A stretch of DNA of 64,000 nucleotides from Sambucus nigra (lineage: Eukaryota; Streptophyta; Magnoliopsida; Dipsacales; Adoxaceae). The notes beneath the pieces are model-generated. The model was given only the letters and a program-made list of their open reading frames with translations, made no database searches and was not told where the DNA came from. A program made the position numbers and the translations under genes. The stretch's first letter is position 1. Each line of letters begins with the position of its first letter. Shown here one piece after another: positions 46,896-57,818 of the stretch. The stretch spans positions 541,637,137-541,701,136 of the forward strand of contig OX422217.1 of assembly GCA_949130495.1 (NCBI GenBank). The letters run 5' to 3'.

Positions 46896-49795
46896 TGATA
46901 AGCACCCAAAACTGTACATTTTATACCCCGAATAGACGTACTTTAGTTGCTAATTCTCGACAATATGGGTCTTATGTTCTTAATATTTATCTTATAGGTC
47001 AAACGTCTGTTTGCGGTATCCAAAGGTATATATCGAAGCAAATGCGCATTGAATAGAACTAAATTCACAATCCCGTAACCCTAGCCTACCCTAACCTACC
47101 CTAAACCGAGCCATGTGTGTTTGATTTGTTCCCTTTCGTATTTTTTTAGATTTTTAGTTGAGTCGTTTTTATTTTTAGGGTTTATTTTAAATTTATTTAT
47201 AATTTTCTAGAATTCATTTCCTTTTTTTCTTTAATTTTGATTTTAATTTTTAGTAGTTTTTAGTTTTTATTTTATTTTATCTTATTTTATTAAGATTAGT
47301 TTTTAGGAGTTTATTTTTAATTTTATTATATTTTACTTTTTTTAGATCTTTAGTTTTTATATTTTTATTAGGTTTTTAGTTTTATTTCTTTTATTTTAGT
47401 TTTCTTTTATTGATTAGAAGTTTTATTTTATTTTAATTTAGGTTTTATAGATTTCATTTTTTTAGGATTTTAGTTATTTTAATTTTCTTTTTTTAGTGTC
47501 CAAATTATACACACGCACACTTATCCTAAACACACTCATACCAAACATCCTACACTCACATACACCCTAAACTAATACCTCACCCTCACCATAATTCTCC
47601 TATACCTCAAACACTCACCAACACCCTCATCCCCACCATATTACCTACACCCTCACCACACACCAAATCAATCACCAATAACACTATTCATCATCATCTC
47701 ACCATCTCACTCTCTCTCTCTCCTATCTCTACCCCCATTAGCATACCCTTCTCTCTCATAAACCTCCATAACAAAAAACACTCCCAACTACTATACCCGA
47801 AACCCACCAACTTTAACAAAACTTAAACCCTCTTGAACCATACCCCGAATTCAGCCACCCCCCTGCTCCGATCGGACCTTCTCCGATAACCCACAACCCG
47901 CCACCTCACCTCCCCTCACCGGTATGCCCGTACCCGGAACACCAACCTGTCTCGACCCGAACCTCCAACCCTCTCCTACCAGCTATCCATATCGGCGCCC
48001 CGATCCCCACCTCCACCGGTGACCCTGTCAAACCAAGACCCTGCTCCGGCCATTACCCGGAACCCCCTATACCCACGTCCGACCTCCTTCCTTACCTGCC
48101 CCAATTTCTCCTGACCAACTCCCCGGTGCATCCCCATGTGCCGCCACCTGCTCCCTCACCCCTTTTAACCAATAACCCAATCCCAACATCAAGCCACCAC
48201 CTGCCAACACCAACCCAAACCTAATTTCTCATTTTCAAACCAAACCCATTTTATCCCCCAACCCTTCCCACGATTTCTTCACATCTGCCAAAGCTAACTA
48301 AAAATCAAAGACCAAAAATTAACAGCTCACATGTTTTGAATAACCTTTGCCTTATTTTCCATATTACCCCACATGTGTTATAAACCTTTGTAACCCCTTT
48401 TTCCACAATACCCCCAAGTACCACTTCTACCCTAATTTCCCAAAATACCCCTCAAACCAAATCTGATTTTATCCTCACCACCACACTTCCCACATGACCT
48501 CACCTCTTACCCATGCACATCTGTGCATAATTCCCTACATACCCTCACCCAAATACCTTCCATCATTTTTACCCCCATGCTCCATGCCTACTATTTAAAG
48601 GATGGAAGACCCCATTTGGAAGGAGCTTGAGAATAGAGAATTTGTAGGAAGAGAATTCTAGAGAGAGTTAGAGATAGTTCGGTGCAGAAAATAAATTAGG
48701 ATAAACACCATTTTGTAAATAGTTTTAGTTTTATTTTTTTAGAGATTTGTGAGGAGAAATTTTATATGAGATTTAATTGAGTGGGTATTATTGCAATCTA
48801 CTTGGATGCTCAATTAAGAGGGTTGTATACTTCAAATTGGAGGATTGGAGTCAATTAAATTCAAGAGATTGGTTTGATTGTTCTTCTCTTTTCTCTTTTA
48901 TATTAAATGCCTATTGATGATTTGATTATCATGCTTTATATTATGTTAGGCTAAATCCCCTTTTAAGGGGTGAGGGGAAACCCTTATTTGATGTTATTTT
49001 AATTTAATTAGTTTGATTACTTGAAAATTCCCTTTGAATATTAATTTTGATCCCTCACCCTTAAATTTACGCCTCGAGAGAGGGTAAATGATTTTTGAGA
49101 GAAAATTGAAATTCTAGTTATAATACCCATTTTAGATTCGAACTAGAGATAGGGGCTTCTTAAGTGGGGTATTATAACTTGAATTTCAACTCTAAATTTA
49201 TTTTCTAAGATTTATATAAATTTTAATTGATCGATCCTAGCGGGTGATTAATTAAACGGAGTGTAGATCTATTTTTGTAGAGTTGTGGGGTGTTAAACCT
49301 AATTTTCTAAAAGGTTACTATTAAAATTACATTTGCAACGAGAGTTGATTTGTAAGTTTGATATTAATTTGGGAGAATTCAATTAATTAAATTAATTAAT
49401 TAGAATAGGTAAAATTTGATGTGTAATCCCATTCCTTGATTGTTCTCGCAATTATTTACCTCATTTATCTCTTATTTTAGTGTTAGACTTTATTTTTCAC
49501 TTTTAGTCACTTTCTAATTAGTTGTTTTCATTTCACATTTTAGTTTAGTGTTATTTCACCTCACCTCACCCAATTTTTTTAATATTGTAAAAAGCTAAAA
49601 AAATATAGAAAAAGCAAAAGCCCAAAAAGAAAATAAAAAGTGAATTACAATTGAATTTGTCTCTAGCTTACCCCCTTGATGTGGATTGATACCATTACTT
49701 ACCTCTACACTTGAGATTGATTTATTTTGTAGGTATTATAAGGTTTTGATTAACTTGGCTTTTAACAACGACGACACACAAAAAGCAAGTTATCA
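46896..49795 (+). mobile_element. 2.9-kb solo LTR inserted in the satellite array
   Basis: TGATAAGCACCC at the start and AAGTTATCA at the end form matching TGATAA/TTATCA termini. The duplication ACCAA is exact on both sides (46891-46895 and 49796-49800). Inside: an AT-rich 5' part, a C-rich, G-poor stretch (47500-48560) and a promoter-like CTACTATTTAAAGG at about 48590. The 3' end has GATTGATACCATTACTTACC and TTTTGTAGGTATTA, resembling U5 ends of Athila/Tat-type gypsy LTRs. No ORF, primer site or polypurine tract, so a single LTR left after recombination fits best. Confidence 0.75.
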
Positions 49796-49800
49796 ACCAA

Positions 49801-50356
49801 CACCTCTCACGGGGCCGTTTGGGAGATGCTTTGTGTTTCTGCCATCTAACGGCATGTTTTCAAGCATAAGTGTAGATATTTTCAAATTATCATAATATTC
49901 TCAAACTGGGGATCCCGTGACCATGCAGTCAATTCTTGTGAGTTATATTGGTCCCGTGTGAGGTCTTATTACATCTCATGGGGTTGTTTTGGGGTGTTTT
50001 GTGTTTTCGCCATCTAACGGCATGTTTTCAAGCCTAGGTGTAGATATTTTCAAATTATCGTCATATTCTCAGATGGGGGTCCCATGACCACGCGATCGGT
50101 TCTTGTGAGTTACATTGGTCTCTTGCGAGGTGTTTGCGCCTCTCACGAGGCCACTTGGGAGGTGTTTTGGTTTTTCGCCTTCTAACGACATGTCTTAAGC
50201 CCAAGTCTATGTATTTTCAAATTATCATCATATTCTCAAATTGGGGGTCCCGTGACCATGCGATCGGTTCCTGTGAGTTACATTAGTCCTGTGCGAGGTG
50301 TTTGCGCCTCTCACGGGACAGTTTGGTGGGTGCTTGGTTTTTCACCCTCTAAAGGC
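49801..50356. repeat. 168-bp satellite array, reverse orientation, about 3.3 units
   Basis: The landmark GGCATGTTTT (complement of the forward AAAAC[AG]TGCC) occurs at 49851, 50019, 50187 (as GACATG) and 50354, giving spacings of 168, 168 and 167 bp. Units read on the minus strand match those at 51088-52405. Confidence 0.9.
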
Positions 50357-50360
50357 ATGT

Positions 50361-51066
50361 TTTTCGGCCTTGCCAAATGCAGCGTATTGTAGAGCTCATT
50401 GAAATTATTCTGGAAAGGAGTCCCGAATAATATGCTGATTTTTCCCGTTTATAGTTTGATAGAGTATTCTAAATATGACTCCTCTCATTATGAGGAGTGT
50501 GGACTTCATCAAGAACCACCAATATAGGACACTCTAATAGTATTTTCCCCCATTCTTGATGTTTCTCATTTACAACACTACTTTTCCCTTTCTTTGAGTG
50601 TTCCTTCACTGTGATTCTCTCCTGTGAGGGTTGTCAAGCTCTTAATCTTCTTGTGAGGCCACCTTGTAATGTTGAGTTTCCTGCGCCTCTTTTGTAATGT
50701 TACAAGGTGGATTTACAAGAACTCAATATTACAAAAGAGGTGTAGGAAACTCACCATTACAAGGTGACCTCATTGGAAGATTAAGGGCTTGACAACCCTC
50801 ACATGAGAGAATCACGGCGAAGGAACACTTAAAGAAAGGTAAAATGAGTGTTGTAAATGTGAAACATGAAGAATGGGGGCGAATACTATTAAAGTGTCCT
50901 ATATTGGTGGTTCTTGATAAAGGCCACACTCCCCGTAATGAGAGGAGTTGAATTTGGAATACTCTATCAAACTCCAAATGAGAAAATGCATCATATTATT
51001 CGAGACTCCTTTCCAGAACAATTTCAATGAGCTCTACAACACGTTGCATTTGGCATGGCCAGAAAA
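50361..51066. repeat. large palindrome (arms about 340 bp, loop about 23 bp)
   Basis: The left arm 50361-50701 and right arm 50725-51066 are reverse complements with scattered differences. Pairs include GCCAAATGCA/TGCATTTGGC, GAGCTCATTGAAATT/AATTTCAATGAGCTC, GATAGAGTATTC/GAATACTCTATC and CCACCAATATAGGACAC/GTGTCCTATATTGGTGG. The junctions with flanking satellites continue the symmetry outward. Reading frames in the arms are short and not gene-like. Confidence 0.92.
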
Positions 51067-51087
51067 GGTAGATTTTCTTACCAAACA

Positions 51088-52405
51088 TGCCTTTAGAGGG
51101 AAAAAACCCAAATCACCCACCAAACGGTCCTGTGAAAGGCACAAACACCTCGCACGCGACTAATGTAACTCGCGGGAACCGATCGTATGGTCACTGAACC
51201 CCGATTTAAGAATATAACGACAATTTGAAAATATATAGACATAGCCTTAAAACCTGCCGTTAGAAGGAGAAAAACAAAAACAATCCCCAAGCGGCCCCGT
51301 AAGAGGCGCAAATACCTCGCACATAACCAATGTAACTTGTAGGAACCGACCATGTGGTCTTGGGACCCCCGGTTTGAGAATATGACAATAATTTGAAAAC
51401 ATCTACACTTAGGCTTAAAAACATGTCGTTAGAGGGCAAAAACATAAGGCACACACCAAATGGCCCCTTGAGGGGTGATCACCGTGCACGGGTCCAATGT
51501 AGCTCATAGAAACCGATCGAGTGATTACGGGACCCCCGATTTGAGAGCACGAACCAATTTTGAGAATATCACACTTAAGCTTAAAAATGTGCCGTTAGAG
51601 GGAAAACTCCCATAACTCCCCCCAAATGACCCTGTGAGCGGCACTAACACCTCGCACGGGACCATTGTAACTAGTTGGAACCGACCGCGTGGTCATAGGA
51701 CCCCCGATTTGATAGCACGACCCAATCAGGAGAATATCCACACTTAGGCTTGAAAATATGCAGTTAGAGGGAAAAACCCCGTAACTCCCCCCCAAACAAC
51801 CCCTTGAGGGGCGCGATCACTTTGGACAGGACCAATGTAACTCGTAGGAACTGACCCCGTCATCACGGGACCCTCGATTTGAGAGCACGGCTTAATTTTG
51901 AGAATATCCACACTTAGGCTTGAAAATGTGTAGTTAGAGGACGAAACCCCATAATGCCCCCCAAACGGCCATGTGAGTGGTGCCAAATCCTCGCACGGGA
52001 CCACGTAACTCGTAGGAATCGACCCCATGGTCATGGGACCCCCGGTTTGAGAGTATGGCCCACTTTAGAGAATATCCACACATAGGTTTGAAAACGTGCC
52101 CTTATAGGGAAAAACCCGGTCGCCCCCCATATGGCTCCATGAGCAGTGCCAACACCTTGCAGGAGACCAATGCAACTCTTAGGAACTGATCCCGTGGTCA
52201 CGGGACCCCAAGTTTGAGAGTGCTACCCAATTATAAGAATATTCACACTTAGGCTTGAAAACGTGCCGTTAGAGGACGAAACCACGTAATGCCCCTTAAA
52301 TGGCCCCGTGAGTGGCGCCAACACCTCGCACGGGACCAATAAGACTAGTAGAAACTGACCCCGTGGTTACGGGACCCCCGATTTCAGAGCATGGCCTAAT
52401 TTTAC
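51088..52405. repeat. 168-bp satellite array, forward orientation, about 7.8 units
   Basis: The landmark TGCCGTTAGAGG and variants occur at 51088, 51255, 51424, 51590, 51759, 51929, 52097 and 52264, spaced 166-170 bp. Other constant parts are CCCCAAACGGCCCCGTGAG, CACCTCGCACGGGACCAATG, GTGGTCACGGGACCCC and ATATCCACACTTAGGCTTGA. Units differ by substitutions and small indels. Frames crossing it are artefacts. Confidence 0.95.
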
Positions 52406-52429
52406 CAATTTTTTAATATAGTTAAAAAT

Positions 52430-52814
52430 GCTAACGATCGAAGTCCATGACCATCTCTATTTTTTTATCATGTATAAACATGGTCACGGATATGAGCCGT
52501 GACCAGGAATGTGACCATCGTCATATTAAAATATTTAAGTCGCGGATTTAGGCCGTGACCAGTGGCGTGAGTAATCGCATAAATTGAAGGATAGGTCACG
52601 ACCATAAGCCATGATCAACTATGTGTATGGGTCACGGCTATAGTACGTGACCATGTGCCGTGACCCCCAATAGTCCGCGAACCTTCGTTTCGTCAGGGAC
52701 TTGGGTCGTGAACCACCAAAATGGTCATGCCATAAATGGTCATGGCCTTTGGCCGCGACCCACAATCTTGGTCAAGGACTTTAGCCATGACCATTCACAC
52801 AATATGGTGTATTG
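52430..52814. repeat. CACTA-2 right subterminal repeats and terminus
   Basis: Copies of GGTCACGG..GCCGTGACC and variants (CATGGTCACGG, GGTCACGACC, GGCCGCGACC) match the left end in kind and density. The element stops at GGTGTATTG before GGT. Confidence 0.8.
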
Positions 52815-54140
52815 GGTTTCTGGACAGAACACTCTCGTCCCAACCGAACCAAAAACCTTATGTTATCTAACTTACTGCGGATACGATCCACACATGTGTT
52901 CATACTCTTTACACATAGACACCTCTCTATGCCATTCCCCTTTCTCTAGCCCCATTTCCATATCGGGGTTGTCCTTCTCATGGATATGGTAGTCTTAATC
53001 CTGATTGTAACCCCCATTGTCCCTTTGGCTCCGCTAGCCCTATGGGACTCATTACTAGCCTTGACGACCCTGACTGAATCCACCATCACCTATTAGGAAC
53101 TTTATTAATCTTAATCATTAAAATGGGTCCTCTACTGGGTATCCCCTCATGTGGTGCCTTAGTAGCACTGTTAAATCCAGTCTTTCCCTTCGGTTAGGTT
53201 CTCCAACTCTCTTAGATCCCTTATCTCGAATTCGTTGATATCAAATTGTAAACGTACGACATTGGTGACAATGGTACCAGTTGTTCAAATTGGATTTCCC
53301 CATCCATGCTTGTATATTCTACCTATGAGTTCATTATGCACTTAAGGACTTTTTTTTCTTCTCCGTCTCCACCTCATCGGGTACGAAGTTCGCTAAATAC
53401 ATCAACTTCCCTTCATGACCGACCATTATATGGGCCTTCTAAAACAAGTATTAAAATCTCCTTTGCCTCTCTATTTAAATAGCTGATGAGAGGATTTATA
53501 ATCAAACCGCACCCCAAATTTCTTGTTATTCATGGAATCTCTCCATGGTTATGGTAACTGACTCCTATAACTACAACGTCGCTCTTATAAGCCAAAATAT
53601 CGCCCAAAATCTAATCCCGGGTCCCACTGCACTTCACCCTACACAATTTACTTTGGATTATATCCTTCCATTGACCCATCACACTCCCTCTCTTCCCCGT
53701 ATCCTTATGGATGGCTCTTCAGAAAAGTTACTCTGACCCCCCTTTTTACCGACTATGCTGGGTGAGTCTGAATTGCACCACCGTTTTCTAGGACAGTGCT
53801 TAGGAAAACTATTACTCCCTAGTGATTATCCCAATGCTGTCTACCTGAACAATAACCATGGTGAATTCTATTGTGGTCACTATTTCCAGAATATTCCATG
53901 TCTTCTACTGAGCCTCTTCCGTTGAAGTCCTTCTAACGGCCCTCACTAGCCGTCCTATATTATTCGGTGTATGAAGCCCGACTAAACTCGTATATGAATT
54001 GCATTAACTATACTTATTAGCAGGAAAACATAAGTCACATACGTAGAGGAATGCAACAATACTATAATATGGCTTTATCTCAAGAAAAATCTACGCTAAA
54101 ATCCTAGTAAGACGCGCATATCCTATAGACACTAGAACTT
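52815..54140 (-). pseudogene. gag-region remnant of G2
   Basis: Comparison with G1 (59860-60740) shows blocks in common, such as CCCTTCGGTTAGG/CTACTGGCTAAA near 53190 and GTCCTTCTAACGGCCCTC near 53925. On the minus strand it should encode the capsid and zinc-knuckle part of gag, between primer site and protease. Stops and indels prevent a domain-by-domain reading. Confidence 0.55.
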
Positions 54141-54143
54141 GAT

Positions 54144-54155
54144 GCTCTTATACCA
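54144..54155 (-). promoter_or_regulatory. primer-binding site of G2
   Basis: The minus strand reads TGGTATAAGAGC, one mismatch from the initiator-tRNA-Met complement, two bases from the LTR edge. Confidence 0.75.
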
Positions 54156-54157
54156 TC

Positions 54158-54860
54158 TGTGACACCCCACCTATTAAATACTGGGTGGCCGACCCTTTAT
54201 CAAAATAAAACGTTAGTTTCATATTGCTCATTCTTAGCATCACTCTCAAACACATTTTTAAAGTTACTAACCAACTAGTAATTAAATAGACCGGTGCCAA
54301 ACTTTATCTTTCATTAATTAACAACATGCAAAAATAAAGATACTAATAAAACCATCCACACAAATAAAATCTGAAATCAACACATGACAGATATATAAAT
54401 AAATAAGACCGAATAAACCATAAGTTCTCAATTATAGAATTCAACAATAAAACTAAAATAATGAATTGGATACACAAAGTTTAATCCATAAACTAGAAAT
54501 ACTGAAATAGTCCCAAGGTAGACATGCCTAAACGAGTACTGAAATAAAGTCCCCACACTAGGAATAAATGAATGAGGCGTCTATAGTAAATTCCTTCAAC
54601 TTCCACACGAGCTATAGCTACGCAGCCGCGGATTGAATCCTCAAGCTAGGCGTCATTGTGGCTGGACACTTAAAATGTTTTGGAAAAGATTTTGACAAGG
54701 TAAAACATCTTGAAAATTCTTAGCAAGAAGTTAAATTGCAATCAATTAAACACGCATGCACACTTTTCATATTCAAGCTAGTGTCGCACTATCTTGAGGT
54801 ATAACTCACCCCTCATCTAATGTATACACCGAACTCACCCTTCATCTAATGTATACACCA
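54158..54860 (-). mobile_element. truncated 5' LTR of G2
   Basis: TGTGACACCCCACC at 54158 and about 700 bp collinear with 33278-33960 (AAAGTTACTAACCA, TTCATTAATTAACAA, ACTGAAATAAAGTCCC, GAGGTATAACTCACCCCTC). It ends in a 29-bp tandem duplication (CTCACCC.TCATCTAATGTATACACC twice, about 54804-54860), then switches to G1 LTR sequence. Confidence 0.75.
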
Positions 54861-55726
54861 AACATCTTTTCTTCACAATTCAATTTCAGATTTCTCGTCA
54901 AGATTTCACCTTTTATTTGAAATAAATCCATATTTTATAGGAGATAACTAATCACGTTTATTTCAATAGATTCATCCCCAAAAATCTCAATTTTGTCATG
55001 TGAATCCCACCCAAACGTTCATATTTATTTTTCACCAATCATGATATGAATTAAAACACAACATATAGTATCAAAAAAAGTTAAACACTTGACTCAAACC
55101 GTAGAGTATTCTGAATTTTCTCCTTGAGATCCTCTTTTCGTGTTGATTCTTGTCTAGTTCCCTCCCGAATTGATTTTCTTGAATTATCTCTTGAGTTTCT
55201 CCCTTAAATTTCCTTTCTCTTTTTCTTATATCTCAAGCCTAGGTGAATTAGAATGGGTATATTCTGCCTCTTTCCTCTAACAACCTTTTATATTCTCCAA
55301 ATCTCAAAATTCGGTTAAGTTATATTATTAAAATTACCCGAATACCCTGGTACGGGTCCCGTATAGCTTAAAATGTCTTTGGAACACGATTACAACCATT
55401 GGGTACCTAATTCTGACTATCTCAACCCATCTTGGATAATCCGTGCACTAAAAAATAGTATCCAAGTTAGCTATCTTCAATTTACCATCATATTCCAACA
55501 CGATTCCAATTGCGCCCTGATTAAGATCCTATCAACCCGTCACTTTCACCCACATACGACGTAATATACAATTTTACAATTTCATTTACTTATCACATAA
55601 ATGAATATAATAACACATAAATATTAATCCAATATTCACTGATTAATATTTACTCCATTCGCTTTATTTCTCAAATTAATTAAATTATGTGTAATTTAAA
55701 TATTCCCAAAAATACGGGGTGTTATA
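54861..55726 (-). mobile_element. 3' LTR of G1, inner part
   Basis: Collinear with 63050-63914 of the 5' LTR (CACAATTCAATTTCAGATTT, CACCAATCATGATATGAA, TCCTTGAGATCCTC, AACAACCTTTTA). It ends CGGGGTGTTATA, with TACA changed to TATA. Together with 31505-33277 it forms one LTR split by G2, minus about 430 bp lost at the junction. Confidence 0.8.
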
Positions 55727-56120
55727 TACTTCCCCCTTGCAAAGGAATTTCGTCCTCGAAATTCGAATATGACTGGTACCAAAAACTTCAGATCCTTACC
55801 TGAACAACATTCTCACATACCCAAAATCAAATCATGATAACATTATGGTGTCTCCAATATCCACCCACTAATGGTACCCCATGATTAAAGGCCTACTCAC
55901 TACGGCCCAAAACTAGTGACCAGTTTGTTCAAATCACTTTATACTGATATACTACATCATTTTTATGGTTATACAAAACACATTTTGATCCTGTGAAAAA
56001 TACTCCAATAAGACGATCCTATAAACCATTGCCTCTATCAACTTCGTACTTAGGAAAGGCCCCAACATCCCCAGATGCTAACTCCCCTTTTCCAAAACCA
56101 CATAACTCCTTCTAAGAAGC
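55727..56120 (-). pseudogene. polypurine tract and pol 3' end of G1
   Basis: The minus strand reads CAAGGGGGAAGTA directly before the LTR, a polypurine tract. Upstream sequence aligns with the G2 chromodomain region (AACATTATGGTGTCTCC versus AACATTGTGGTGTCCCC) but is more degraded. Cut off by CACTA-3. Confidence 0.6.
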
Positions 56121-56129
56121 CAATCACAT

Positions 56130-57273
56130 TGGCAAGATGGCAACAGTTTGTCAATAATGAGGTCTCTGAGAGGCAACTGTCCTCTCATCAATCGGGGAGG
56201 GAAAATCGGGCCAAGTAGGTGGATGTGCACTACTCAGGGCGTACGTCTTACGCCGAGGTAGAGCACGGGATGGTAACTTCTTAATGTTCTTTCATTTTAG
56301 TTTCATTGTGTTTTATTTAGTGATAATTATATATTAATTTACTAATTTTGCATTATTTTATTTTAGGAGATTGGAAGTGGCCCTGGGGGTAAGCCGCACA
56401 TGCTCGATGCCTATGTGGCAATTCGAACGAAGAAGAGGAAGGATGTAGAGGTCAGTCCTAACGTGGTCGCCAATATTGTAAGTTAAAATATTAATTACGT
56501 TATAAAATTAAAGTTTTATAATCACATATTTTTGTATCAGTTTAGCCAACCGTTTACATTTTTGTTGTTTTAATAAAAGCTAAAGGAAGTGCATAACTCC
56601 TAAAGTGAAGCCTCTCTTGCTACGTACGCACTTAACCAAGTATTAGACCAAGATCATAAGGGTCGTACTTGGGGTATGAGCTCTCAGGTGGGGAAGTCAA
56701 AGCTCGTCGGGATTGTGTCGAGCAACACTAGGCTGGCTTGCAAGGTGGATGAGTTATCGACCAACCATGGTGAGGAGTTAGAAAATTTGGAGTGGGAGGT
56801 GCATAAAATGTTCGAGTATATCGAAGGTGATTTTAAGGGATCCATCTCAGTGAAGGGGAAGGATAAAGTAGTGGATGAGGGGAGCACTGCTCCATCTTTT
56901 TCATCCCCATACTCACCGATACCCCTCCCCCCATATGACATGTTCGTCGCCACTCCTATCGTCCCAAGGCCAGTTTCAACTATTGGTTGGATTACTGTGT
57001 ATATAATAGACACAAGGGGTGGTCATACAATATCTAGGAGGTTTAAAGGACCCGGATACGCACCCTAGTGCTATAGTTCATTATTGTCCATTACAATCAC
57101 ATGATGTACGGGTCCTCGTCATGGAAGTGATCATGGAAAAAGAGAATGAACCCTTGTGGTTGACCGAGGAGTGCGACGTTTATAATATTTGGGGTTATCT
57201 CAATTCCTATATAGTATGGCCTACCTTCCTCCTTCGAAGTAATGACGATGAACAATTTTTTGTAATAATATAA
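56130..57273 (+). pseudogene. TNPA/Ptta-like gene fragment of CACTA-3
   Basis: Exon blocks: WQQFVNNEVSERQLSS (56140), AYVAIRTKKRKDVEVSPNVV (56408) and ALNQVLDQDHKGRTWGMSSQVGKSKLVG (56630-56715). The clean 130-codon frame 56676-57068 then includes HKMFEYIEGDFKG, a Ser/Pro-rich linker and YIIDTRGG. The last block (57019-57273) reads HYCPLQSHDVRVLVMEVIM, ending in VWPTFLLRS. Same exon pattern as CACTA-1. The second intron's acceptor reads TTTTAA in place of TTTTAG. Confidence 0.75.
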
Positions 57274-57479
57274 TAACTATTTGTTTATATTATGATTATG
57301 AGTGACAATTTGTATATTGAATGTTATTTATTGTTTATTGTTTGATATAATGGTTGAATGAATGTTGTATGGCTTAAATATTATGAATGAATTGGTTGAT
57401 ATATATATATATATATATATATTTGCTATAAACAGGTTAAAATAGATTATTGGGAAGTTGCAGTGGCCATACTGCCTAA

Positions 57480-57818
57480 CAGGTTTTTTTAAATGTTGCC
57501 TAGAATTGTCACGGACTTTGACTGTGAAAAGTCCGTGACAAAGAAAAACTTGTCATGGAATTTGACCGCGACAAGTCCATGACAAAGACAAAATTGTCAC
57601 TGGCTTGTCACTGTCAAAGTCCAAGACAAGTTTTCCCATGTCACGGACTTGTCATGGTTAAAGTCGGTGACAATTCTGGGAACTTGTCAGGGACAATGAT
57701 CGTAACATGTCCATGACAAAGAATGTTGTCACCCCAATTTTTGTCACGATTTTCGATATTGACAAATCTTCATTGTCATGGTTTTTTACTATGAAAACTC
57801 GACAGTTTTGGTGTAGTG
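57480..57818. repeat. CACTA-3 right subterminal repeats
   Basis: About a dozen TTGTCACGGA, AAGTCCGTGACA and TTGTCATGG motifs in both orientations, some as near-palindromes (GTCACGGACTTTGAC..GTCCGTGAC). Motif sequence is closer to CACTA-1 than to CACTA-2. Confidence 0.8.

Larger units (their letters stand above)
38641..52814 (+). mobile_element. CACTA-2, inserted in G2
   Basis: Comparison with the uninterrupted G1 sequence near 59850 shows where foreign DNA starts and ends. The element runs from CATTACATTAA to GGTGTATTG, degenerate forms of CACTACACCA and its complement. It is flanked by GGT at 38638-38640 and 52815-52817, the 3-bp duplication expected for CACTA. Contents: subterminal repeats, leader, TNPA-like gene, TNP2-like gene, satellite array with solo LTR, subterminal repeats. 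Confidence 0.8.
33278..54860 (-). mobile_element. gypsy element G2 inserted in the 3' LTR of G1
   Basis: 3' LTR at 33278-36123, internal region 36124-38640 and 52815-54157 (split by CACTA-2), primer site, and a truncated 5' LTR at 54158 to about 54860. Orientation is minus, shown by the primer site adjoining 54158 and the polypurine tract adjoining 36123. The right end was lost in a deletion that joins it to G1 LTR sequence, so no target duplication can be tested. Confidence 0.8.
56121..57818 (+). mobile_element. CACTA-3, right-end fragment inserted in G1
   Basis: Left edge falls in coding sequence matching CACTA-1 at about 30655. The right edge is GGTGTAGTG at 57810-57818, whose complement CACTACACCAAAA is the canonical terminus. 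It contains the second gene and a dense subterminal repeat region. The left half (transposase) is missing, so the insertion's target duplication is not testable. G1 internal sequence resumes at 57819. Confidence 0.8.

Noticed and set aside
51093..52034. Four similar minus-strand frames with YxxxVRG blocks, suggesting a repeated protein
   Set aside because: The similarity comes from the 168-bp satellite, which is a multiple of three by chance in some units. Frames are short and broken, and the repeat also occurs in reverse orientation.
49801..52405. CRISPR-like regular repeats
   Set aside because: Unit length is 168 bp with no unique spacers, both orientations occur, and the context is a plant transposon.
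56684..57013. 109-codon minus-strand frame
   Set aside because: Antisense shadow of the CACTA-3 TNPA-like exon.
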